Below are positions 1-5,383 of a stretch of 5,415 nt of DNA, piece by piece. The first letter of the stretch is position 1. Every line of letters starts with the position of its first letter. Made by a program: the position numbers and the translations under genes. The notes under the pieces were generated by a model that saw only the letters and a program-made list of their open reading frames with translations, was not told the origin of the DNA and ran no database searches. Origin of the DNA: Acidimicrobiales bacterium (GTDB taxonomy: Bacteria; Actinomycetota; Acidimicrobiia; Acidimicrobiales; JABEUL01); the NCBI GenBank assembly GCA_013044465.1, contig JABEUL010000266.1, positions 1 to 5,415 of the forward strand, in the 5' to 3' direction.

Positions 1-198
1 AAATCCTGGTGGATACCCCTGCTGTGGCACAAAGCCCTGCGGATATCCCTGCTGGGGAACAAATCCTGGTGGATACCCCTGCTGTGGCACAAAGCCCTGC
101 GGATATCCCTGCTGCGGAACAAATCCTGGTGGATACCCCTGCTGTGGCACAAAGCTAGGTGGGTTTCCTTGCTGTGGAACAAATCCTGGTGGATAGCC
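1..198 (-). repeat. 30-bp tandem repeat (60-bp higher-order unit) coding decapeptide repeats
   Basis: Six full 30-bp units (169-198, 139-168, 109-138, 79-108, 49-78, 19-48) and a partial one (1-18) run off the left edge. On the minus strand each codes GYPPGFVPQQ or a variant: GNPPSFVPQQ in the second unit, GYPQGFVPQQ in the fourth and sixth. The PPG and PQG forms alternate, giving a 60-bp period. Bases 1-60 and 61-120 differ at only one position (55 versus 115), a silent change in a Pro codon, while the units near 139-168 have diverged. This points to recent expansion on the downstream side. The product is a low-complexity, probably flexible Pro/Gln/aromatic linker within the FHA protein. Confidence 0.93.
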
Positions 199-603
199 AG
201 GCTGAGTATTAGGAGAAACTGCTCCTGCGTCGGCTAGGGGCGGCGGCGATATATTTTGAGGAGATTGAAATGTTTCAGTTTGACCACTAGGTGCAGGTAC
301 TTGTTGATTTTGCTGCTGTTCAGGAAAAAAACTTAGAACTGGACCACTGTTATCGACTAGCTGAATGTCAAATGGCTCGGAAATCATCTGACGGGTTACA
401 AGATTTCCAACTATATATGCAGGTGATTTTCCTATATTTTCAAACATCCACCCATTGGACCCCCAAGATAGTTTGATTTGCTCTCTTGAAACACGAGGAT
501 CATTGATGTCCAAGCTATTGACTTGCCCTCGACCAAGAATAACTACTTGACCCACGCTTAGACTTAGTGTCTTTCCCTGACAAGTTACTGTCAACCCATT
601 CAT
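1..603 (-). CDS. FHA-domain protein with Gly/Pro/Gln decapeptide repeats, 5' part only
   Basis: The frame opens at an ATG at 603 and stays open for 201 codons to the window edge, so the C-terminal part is missing. Residues 1-95 look like a forkhead-associated (phosphothreonine-binding) domain: a beta-rich start, ILGRG with the conserved Gly-Arg (24-25), DPRVSREQ with Ser39-Arg40, then an N-x-G segment and a beta-rich close ending LSFF. The usual His of SRxH is Gln42, and the canonical Asn-Gly pair is not evident. The layout recalls the first FHA domain of mycobacterial Rv1747, an FHA-ABC transporter fusion. A Pro/Gln-rich linker (96-135) leads to tandem GYPPGFVPQQ-type repeats from residue 136. 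GGAGGT at 607-612 supports the start. The gene follows the kinase after 75 nt in the same orientation, so it is a likely partner or substrate. What follows the repeats cannot be seen; an ABC ATPase/permease is a guess. Confidence 0.82.
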   Translation of the reverse strand, partial: MNGLTVTCQGKTLSLSVGQVVILGRGQVNSLDINDPRVSREQIKLSWGSNGWMFENIGKSPAYIVGNLVTRQMISEPFDIQLVDNSGPVLSFFPEQQQNQQVPAPSGQTETFQSPQNISPPPLADAGAVSPNTQPGYPPGFVPQQGNPPSFVPQQGYPPGFVPQQGYPQGFVPQQGYPPGFVPQQGYPQGFVPQQGYPPGF

Positions 604-606
604 TGC

Positions 607-612
607 ACCTCC
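607..612 (-). promoter_or_regulatory. Ribosome binding site of the FHA gene
   Basis: On the minus strand this reads GGAGGT, a near-perfect Shine-Dalgarno, followed by GCA and then the ATG at 603. The spacing is short (3 nt after GGAGGT), but no other in-frame start fits the FHA domain better. A TAAGAT hexamer at 622-627 could be a -10 element for a separate promoter in the 75-nt gap, but no convincing -35 is seen. The gene may equally be read through from the kinase. Confidence 0.6.
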
Positions 613-678
613 ACTTTAATAATCTTAGAACAATTAGAAATTGAATGCCACTACTAGAAATAAATATCCAACTTATCC

Positions 679-2019
679 TTACCTATATATTTCAATCCTT
701 GCGGAACCGATCGACATGTTCATTGGTCTAACTAGCATTCGCTGTCCAGGTTTAACCTCTTTTCGTTCTTCTCCAATAGGTTCAATAGCCCAGGTCATGT
801 TTGACGTATTCTTTAAGACAAGTTGATCATGTTGACTAGGATGCCTTTCCGTGACGCCTATTGCATCCCTGTATTTGAAGTCTCTGTAGAGATGGTGCTT
901 GGTCAATTTAAAGCCTTCCGATAAAGCACTAATTCCAGATGGGGTTGAAATAGTAAAAAGAAGAACTGGAACGTTTCCGCAGTTCCAGCATTTTTTGTTG
1001 CTCTGTTCAAAATCCACAAATATCGCTGCCCCACAAGAGCAGACTGACAATTGATCATTTAACTTATATAGCGCGCTTCGCCATTCAGTCTCATTTACTC
1101 TAGTCATAAGTGACGGGTTTTTAAGACCTTGGGTAAATGCCTTAATAAAAACATTTTTGAAAAACGTCGGATAAATGTCCCACCACCTTATTATCGGGCT
1201 GTCATAGTCTGGTCGATTGGAAACATCCCACGGATCATAAACGAAAATAGGTTCTTCCCCAAAAAAATGTGTTGCCAGGGTCGTTTCAGATATGTTCTGT
1301 CCCGGCTCCCATGTATAAGAAACGTTTACTCGCTGTCCTTCCAATGGATGTCCGTGCATAAATAGATAAAATAAAAAGACGCTCAGTGAGTGCAAATCAG
1401 TGGTAGTTGACGGTGCTGCAGAATTAGTAATTAATTCCGGAGCCATAAATCTGAGAGTTCCCTTGATCCCTTGTTTTGTAACTTCACTGGCAACGTTGTC
1501 ATTGTCAACTATTGCAACTTCGCCAGTATAAGGATCAACCAATAGATTTCCGAAATTAATATCTTTATAGCAAAGTCCCCTTGAATGTAAAGTTGAGAAT
1601 GCTTCAACTAGCTCGGTTCCAATTGAAATCAACGTTCTAAAGTCAGGTTGAAGCCTTTCCTTGAGCATTTCGACTAACGATATGAATCTCGCCTCGACCC
1701 AAACCATCGCATATCCGAAACCTATTACGTTGCTGTGGAGAACAATGTCGATTGGCCACGCGAAAGCCTTATGTGGCCTGCTGTGGCTTGTTAGGTTTTC
1801 TATCAATCGGTACTGTCTTTCGAGGTATTTATTTTTCTTGTACCACTTGATAGCTAGATCATGACCATTTTTATCCACTCCCCTAAAGACGACACCCTGG
1901 CCCCCTTCTGCGACTTTAGATTCAATGCGGATAGAGGTATTAGTCCGGACCATTTTAACTTCGTCTCCAACTTGGGGATAAAGTAGCCCGCTAGTCGAAT
2001 TTCCCGATATATTGCTCAC
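679..2019 (-). CDS. TerY-P triad Ser/Thr protein kinase with C-terminal zinc ribbon
   Basis: A 446-residue protein kinase of the type found beside TerY and PP2C genes. Visible kinase elements are the glycine-rich loop AEGGQGVVF (37-45), the ATP-anchoring Lys58 in LAIKWY, the catalytic loop YKDINFGN with Asp153 and Asn158, VDNDN (171-175) where most kinases have DFG (Asp172 the likely metal ligand), MAPE (192-195) and TDLHSLSVFLFYLF with Asp208. A segment FVYDPWDVSNRP (259-270) is, from memory, typical of this family. Four cysteines (327, 329, 344, 347; CxC...CxxC) form a probable zinc ribbon. The last 95 or so residues look beta-rich and weakly resemble an FHA-like sandwich. There is no membrane segment, so it is probably cytoplasmic. 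The start is GTG, directly abutting the PP2C stop codon, with GAGGAA nine bases upstream. It probably phosphorylates Ser/Thr targets within this locus; the substrate is unknown. Confidence 0.92.
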   Translation of the reverse strand: MSNISGNSTSGLLYPQVGDEVKMVRTNTSIRIESKVAEGGQGVVFRGVDKNGHDLAIKWYKKNKYLERQYRLIENLTSHSRPHKAFAWPIDIVLHSNVIGFGYAMVWVEARFISLVEMLKERLQPDFRTLISIGTELVEAFSTLHSRGLCYKDINFGNLLVDPYTGEVAIVDNDNVASEVTKQGIKGTLRFMAPELITNSAAPSTTTDLHSLSVFLFYLFMHGHPLEGQRVNVSYTWEPGQNISETTLATHFFGEEPIFVYDPWDVSNRPDYDSPIIRWWDIYPTFFKNVFIKAFTQGLKNPSLMTRVNETEWRSALYKLNDQLSVCSCGAAIFVDFEQSNKKCWNCGNVPVLLFTISTPSGISALSEGFKLTKHHLYRDFKYRDAIGVTERHPSQHDQLVLKNTSNMTWAIEPIGEERKEVKPGQRMLVRPMNMSIGSARIEIYR

Positions 2020-2952
2020 TTAAGTTTGTTCCTCAATATAATCAAAAATTGAATTCGATAGCACCAACCCAAGGGTTGTATCATCGCCACTTCCGTCATT
2101 GGAGGCACACTGGGCAGCCCATAAAGGCAAGTTTTGACTTACCCATTCAATGCCATAATTTTTGGAAAATGTTGCTATGTCAGTTGCTACATCGTGGTGC
2201 CAGTTTGGTTCGACCTGCGAGTTCCCGAATCCATCTGATGCCAAGAGTATTAGAGCTATTGGTCTAACTCTTAAATCGATCACTGCTGCATGAAAGTCTT
2301 TTTGCGGATTCTTTTGGCACAAACTAGTTGTTCGGCCACCAACTAAGAAAGGATCTCTTGGAATCGGAGTAATGACAGTTTTGTCAGAATGTAAAACTAC
2401 GATGTCTCCATCTCCAATCTGAATCATAATGGCTAAATTCCCCACGATACAGGCTGACAATAATGTTGTTCCATATGCAATTGTAGGATTTGCTTCGAAA
2501 TTAATGGCCGGCCGGGTTTGCATGGCCTCTATTTCACTGTCTTCAAAAGGGTTTGCCTCCAGATCTGCCATCACATGTTGTTTCCACTTAGATACAACTT
2601 CTTCCACCACATTTTTCCGAACGAACTGTTCAATTGCGCTTAAATCGAGATCCTTAGCTTCAAGAGCTTTGATGTCGGCTAGGTGATTTTGGAATACTTC
2701 AAGTGCTACTCGAGTTGCCATTTGTGAACCTGAAGCACTCCTGAAGTGAATAATATCGCCGTGCCCATCTGCAACAGAGAGGACCAGAGGACCTGATTTG
2801 CTATAGAGATCACCAAAACTCAATATTGCATCTTGTAAGGGCAATGAATTTCGGTCATGGAACATTCCTCGCACGCAGGCAGTTTCTATGTACCACTGCT
2901 GCTCCATTGTGGATTCAGATGATTGTGTCATCATCGAGAACACCCAACTCAT
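2020..2952 (-). CDS. PP2C-family Ser/Thr protein phosphatase of the TerY-P triad
   Basis: A 310-residue open frame carrying the metal-dependent PP2C phosphatase motifs in order: QDA with Asp41, VADGHG (60-65, metal ligand Asp62), YGTT (160-163), IGDGD (179-183), ASDGFG (238-243, Asp240) and GDDTT (289-293). All expected acidic metal ligands appear present, so it should be active in removing phosphate from Ser/Thr, most simply from targets of the adjacent kinase. An acidic helical insert lies around residues 95-145. No signal peptide or membrane segment is seen. The start is uncertain. The longest form overlaps the VWA gene by 38 nt. Met7/Met8 (2934/2931) and Met16 (2907) are alternatives, and Met16 falls eight bases after the VWA stop and just before the family-like WYIETACVRG. 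None has a strong ribosome binding site, so translation is probably coupled to the VWA gene. Confidence 0.93.
   Translation of the reverse strand: MSWVFSMMTQSSESTMEQQWYIETACVRGMFHDRNSLPLQDAILSFGDLYSKSGPLVLSVADGHGDIIHFRSASGSQMATRVALEVFQNHLADIKALEAKDLDLSAIEQFVRKNVVEEVVSKWKQHVMADLEANPFEDSEIEAMQTRPAINFEANPTIAYGTTLLSACIVGNLAIMIQIGDGDIVVLHSDKTVITPIPRDPFLVGGRTTSLCQKNPQKDFHAAVIDLRVRPIALILLASDGFGNSQVEPNWHHDVATDIATFSKNYGIEWVSQNLPLWAAQCASNDGSGDDTTLGLVLSNSIFDYIEEQT
2029..2034 (-). promoter_or_regulatory. Ribosome binding site deciding the kinase GTG start
   Basis: GAGGAA on the minus strand lies inside the last codons of the PP2C gene, 9 nt before the GTG at 2019. It supports the GTG over the next in-frame Met (residue 23). 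The PP2C TAA and this GTG are adjacent with no gap, which favours translational coupling and near-equal expression of phosphatase and kinase. Confidence 0.6.
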
Positions 2953-3628
2953 TTGCTTCAGGCATAATCACCTGTTCAGCTACCTCTTTCCTATCACTTC
3001 CGATACTGGACATTTTCGAAATTGCCAAAGTTGCAGCCGTTAACTTGACAACTATTTGGTCAGCATTCTCTGCCACCATGACGGGGATATCTGCATCATT
3101 TATGAATCTGTTCAGGAAGCTAAAATTGGCGCCTTGTCCTATTGCAATTGCTAGTCTGATGGAGGCTTTCCCAACTGGATTGGCAAATAGCTCCTTAATC
3201 CCAATCTCAAATTGATCGACATCCGTTGGCTTTCCGTCGGTGATTAATAAAAGTACCGGTCTCAGAGCCCTAGGTTCGAATTTTTCGGGAGACAGCGCGT
3301 CAGCTACTAATCTAATTGCTTCGCCCATTGAGGTGAGTCCTTTTTCAACGTGGCTTAAAGGTGGCCAATTAAACGTGGAAATAGGTTCAGGAGATTGAAT
3401 ATGCCAGGAGGCGTTATCAGCAAATGCAACAGCCCGTATAAATATCTGTGCCTGCTCCTGTTCTTTCTCCCAATTAATAAGCTGAGGAGTAATGCTAGCA
3501 ATTGCATAATTTAGTGCTTGTATTCTTCCGTCTATTTTCATGGATCCTGAACAGTCGGCAAGGATAAAAATATGCAAGGACCTTCGGGAAATCCCACCAC
3601 CTGGCATAATCGCATTTAGCTGAGTCAT
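2915..3628 (-). CDS. terY: TerY-like von Willebrand factor A domain protein
   Basis: A 237-residue protein that is essentially one VWA domain. The metal-ion-dependent adhesion site is complete: DCSGS (Asp25, Ser27, Ser29), Thr99 in GLTSMGEA and Asp131 in ITDGKPTD. Alternating hydrophobic strands (HIFILAD, PVLLLITDG, IRLAIAIG) give the Rossmann-like core. There is no signal peptide or membrane helix, so it is probably cytoplasmic and acts as a metal-dependent binding or scaffolding partner for the kinase and phosphatase. It opens the triad, and its 3' end overlaps the PP2C frame. No Shine-Dalgarno precedes the ATG at 3628 or the alternative Met8 (3607). An extended -10 ends seven bases before 3628, which would suit a leaderless mRNA starting at this ATG. 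The symbol is given by family and context; no tellurite-resistance role is implied. Confidence 0.9.
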   Translation of the reverse strand: MTQLNAIMPGGGISRRSLHIFILADCSGSMKIDGRIQALNYAIASITPQLINWEKEQEQAQIFIRAVAFADNASWHIQSPEPISTFNWPPLSHVEKGLTSMGEAIRLVADALSPEKFEPRALRPVLLLITDGKPTDVDQFEIGIKELFANPVGKASIRLAIAIGQGANFSFLNRFINDADIPVMVAENADQIVVKLTAATLAISKMSSIGSDRKEVAEQVIMPEANELGVLDDDTII

Positions 3629-3835
3629 ACTTTGGATTTTACCATCTGTGAAACAAATTGACCCTTTAAATATTCAGCTTGTGTTTTATGCTTTTAAATA
3701 GCACCATACTGCGGTTAGATTCTGCACATTGTTACAGGGAAATACCCTAATTGGACTTAATTGTTGTGCTACAAGTATCGGATGTTTGATGAATACAGTT
3801 GGCGAAGTTATCGCGAGATATTGTTTCAAGTAAAA
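3629..3835. other. AT-rich intergenic spacer between membrane protein and triad
   Basis: This 207-nt spacer has no open frame of useful length. Apart from the extended -10 at its left end, I see only a 4-bp hairpin (AGGG/CCCT at 3736-3748) and two ATTTAAA stretches. No convincing intrinsic terminator follows the membrane-protein gene, so read-through into the triad is possible. Confidence 0.6.
3636..3644 (-). promoter_or_regulatory. Candidate extended -10 promoter for the triad, possibly leaderless
   Basis: The minus strand reads TGGTAAAAT here: a TGN extension plus TAAAAT, five of six matches to TATAAT. Seven bases separate it from the ATG at 3628, so transcription would begin at or next to the A of the start codon. 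This agrees with the absence of a ribosome binding site. No good -35 is seen at 16-18 bp spacing, as is common for extended -10 promoters. It would let the triad be expressed separately from the membrane protein upstream. Confidence 0.4.
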
Positions 3836-5095
3836 TCAAAACTTAGTATCCCAATTTCCGCTTGTTTGCCACCAAGTGACCAAGCTATCTCCTGTGGCAT
3901 TTAGTGGCCCAATGCTAGCTATCACGATGTTTTGACTATCGACTGTAGCAATCACAAATGGCTGGCTCTGGTAGTTGACTTCTGTGACACGGCCTCGATT
4001 AGTTCCGCCCACGCTGTATTCTTCTTCACAGTTCAAGACAAATGTTGCGAAATTCGAACAAGATAGCTGATTTTGTGTGACAACATATTTAGTTAGCAAA
4101 TAATCGTAGTAGCTATACAGGTCCGCATTCGATGAAAAAATAAAATAAACTGCCTGGCTCAAAGGAATATTGGCCGAAGTCGATACAGTACAGTCAATGG
4201 CCACGACGGCACCGGATTTTTCGGTAGAAGATTGACTGCAGCCGCCTGCCTGCTGCAGTGACTGGGGAATGTAAGTTTGCAGTTTAGACAGATCTGTTGA
4301 CTGATTTGTAGAACCACGCGATGTTGTTGTCGATCCAGAATTGCCCGATGAAGAAGTCCCATTAGTGGTGGTGGGTATCAGCACATTTGTAGGGGTAGAT
4401 TTAGTAAAAGGAGGCAGATTTGCAACACCGGCAATCACCATATAGGCCACGACCAGTGCAACAACTACACCGACATAAATTAAATTCTTTTTTTGGTTTT
4501 GTTGCCCGCTGGTTCCGGTTGGGGACGGTGGATAGTTTGGTCCCAGAGGCCCCCCTGGATACATTGGCTGTTGAAGTCCACTTTGGGCCAATTGATGGGG
4601 ATTTGGTTGAGAAGTCGAGTCTGGGGACTGATTAATTGGACCCTGCCCGGGAAATATTGTTGGTTCGACGATTAAACCTGTCGCCGGAGTATTTGGAGTT
4701 AAGGTATTGCCAATCGGAGGGGAATTCAAGTTGCTTTCTGAATGCGACAGGTTGATGGTGGGCTGGTCGTCCAGATCATATCCCAGCACCTTGGCGAACT
4801 GGCTTGTAACCCAGAGGCTTGCGTTATTTGCAATAGAAAACTTGGTACTTAGCGAGTCGGCTGTTAACTTAATAGCGTCTTCGACTCCAACAGCATTTAC
4901 TTGTTGCTGCAAAAGTCCAACAATTCCAGCACGAGCAGCGGTCACAATGAGGGTTGATTCTCTTGGATAATCTGATAATCGGTCTTCGCAGATACCTTCG
5001 ATAATCGATGAGTCAGATAATGCATTCAATCCAAATTTTGACAGCACGATCTGCAATACCTCGAATGCCTCTTTATTAATATCAGAATCAGACAT
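3836..5095 (-). CDS. Single-pass membrane protein with helical cytoplasmic domain and four-Cys outer domain
   Basis: A 419-residue protein. Residues 1-108 are predicted helical with no Pro-rich stretch (pattern DYPRE...AARAG...LL and LWVTSQFAKVLGY); similar helical modules recur, from memory, in bacterial signalling proteins. Residues 110-200 form a Pro/Gln/Asn-rich linker. One transmembrane helix spans about 204-224, preceded by Lys202-Lys203, which places the N-terminus inside. Outside, a Ser/Thr/Gly-rich stalk (230-270) leads to a domain of about 150 residues with Cys286, Cys302, Cys346 and Cys356 (likely two disulfides) and a late Trp-Trp (408-409). The spacing GC...AIDC...VYFIF...RGRV...WW resembles outer sensor domains attached to actinobacterial membrane kinases. 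It lacks a kinase domain of its own. An in-frame stop directly precedes the ATG, fixing the upstream limit; GGGG lies ten bases before it. It lies upstream of the triad on the same strand, so a sensor role is inferred. The ligand is unknown. Confidence 0.85.
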   Translation of the reverse strand: MSDSDINKEAFEVLQIVLSKFGLNALSDSSIIEGICEDRLSDYPRESTLIVTAARAGIVGLLQQQVNAVGVEDAIKLTADSLSTKFSIANNASLWVTSQFAKVLGYDLDDQPTINLSHSESNLNSPPIGNTLTPNTPATGLIVEPTIFPGQGPINQSPDSTSQPNPHQLAQSGLQQPMYPGGPLGPNYPPSPTGTSGQQNQKKNLIYVGVVVALVVAYMVIAGVANLPPFTKSTPTNVLIPTTTNGTSSSGNSGSTTTSRGSTNQSTDLSKLQTYIPQSLQQAGGCSQSSTEKSGAVVAIDCTVSTSANIPLSQAVYFIFSSNADLYSYYDYLLTKYVVTQNQLSCSNFATFVLNCEEEYSVGGTNRGRVTEVNYQSQPFVIATVDSQNIVIASIGPLNATGDSLVTWWQTSGNWDTKF

Positions 5096-5111
5096 TTAAC
5101 ACTTGCCCCAT
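5088..5111 (-). promoter_or_regulatory. Possible 7-codon leader peptide overlapping the membrane-protein start
   Basis: A short frame, ATG to TGA, codes MGQVLNV. It has a better ribosome binding site (GAGGTG at 5121-5126, nine bases upstream) than the main gene. Its stop codon ends within the second and third codons of the 419-residue protein, so ribosomes finishing it could re-initiate at the ATG at 5095. This may be chance; only the geometry supports it. Confidence 0.25.
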
Positions 5112-5145
5112 ATTGTCGGTCACCTCTTTCAATCCACTGATAATG

Positions 5146-5193
5146 ATCTTACCAAAAAGGAAAATCTATATCAGGCTCTGCATTTTTTGTCTA
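5146..5193 (-). promoter_or_regulatory. Candidate promoter(s) for the membrane-protein gene
   Basis: Two overlapping candidates occur on the minus strand. The first has TAGACA (5188-5193), exactly 17 bp, then TATAGA (5165-5170) preceded by TG one base away, like a sigma-70 promoter. The second is an extended -10, TGGTAAGAT (5146-5154), which resembles the TGGTAAAAT before the VWA gene. Either would give a 5' leader of roughly 45-65 nt that includes the possible leader peptide. By eye only; no transcription data. Confidence 0.35.
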
Positions 5194-5350
5194 TTAACCT
5201 ATTCTAAATTATTGCCTTTTTACTAGGCTTATAGAATGTCGCAAATGTACAGCAACCTGCTAGTTTAAAAGATTTGCCAAGGAAACATCAAAAATCCATT
5301 GACCAAATTGGCACGATGAGGATCCCCACAGATTGTAGACACTTTATTAG

Positions 5351-5367
5351 CCGAATCATTGGTTCGG
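5351..5367. repeat. 17-bp near-palindrome, possible operator or 5'UTR hairpin
   Basis: CCGAATC-ATT-GGTTCGG pairs over seven positions with one T-G wobble and a three-base centre. As RNA it forms a stable short hairpin only on the plus-strand transcript, where it would sit just before the AAAGGA ribosome binding site of the gene starting at 5384. As DNA it could bind a dimeric regulator between the two divergent genes. There is no T-run, so it is not an intrinsic terminator. Confidence 0.4.
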
Positions 5368-5370
5368 ATG

Positions 5371-5376
5371 AAAGGA
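5371..5376 (+). promoter_or_regulatory. Ribosome binding site of the truncated divergent gene
   Basis: AAAGGA lies seven bases before the ATG at 5384. Two other ATGs (5368 and 5376) hit stop codons within a few codons, so 5384 is the only workable start nearby. Confidence 0.4.
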
Positions 5377-5383
5377 TGTCATT

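Larger units (their letters stand above)
5096..5383. other. AT-rich divergent intergenic region
   Basis: This 288-nt region separates the minus-strand membrane-protein gene from the presumed plus-strand gene start at 5384. It contains the candidate minus-strand promoters and leader peptide and a 17-bp near-palindrome. I see no RNA gene and no frame with a good start. No convincing plus-strand promoter was found; TTGACC (5299-5304) has no -10 at the right distance. Confidence 0.6.

Noticed and set aside
1..198. Tandem repeats as a CRISPR array
   Set aside because: Units are contiguous with no unique spacers and keep a protein reading frame throughout, so they are coding repeats.
291..476. 61-codon plus-strand frame opposite the FHA domain
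   Set aside because: The minus strand encodes a clear FHA domain with a ribosome binding site; the plus frame has no support.
2826..3215. 129-codon plus-strand open frame antisense to the VWA and PP2C genes
   Set aside because: It lies wholly opposite two genes with complete family motifs, shows no recognisable domain, and is a shadow of their codon pattern.
3736..3748. AGGG/CCCT hairpin in the spacer after the membrane-protein gene
   Set aside because: Only four base pairs with a five-base loop and no T-run on either strand; too weak for a terminator.
4159..4362. 67-codon minus-strand frame inside the membrane-protein gene
   Set aside because: It is an out-of-frame reading of the Ser/Thr-rich stalk and start of the outer domain; no motif and no independent start signal.
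5299..5327. TTGACC as a -35 for a plus-strand promoter
   Set aside because: No -10-like hexamer occurs 16-18 bp downstream.
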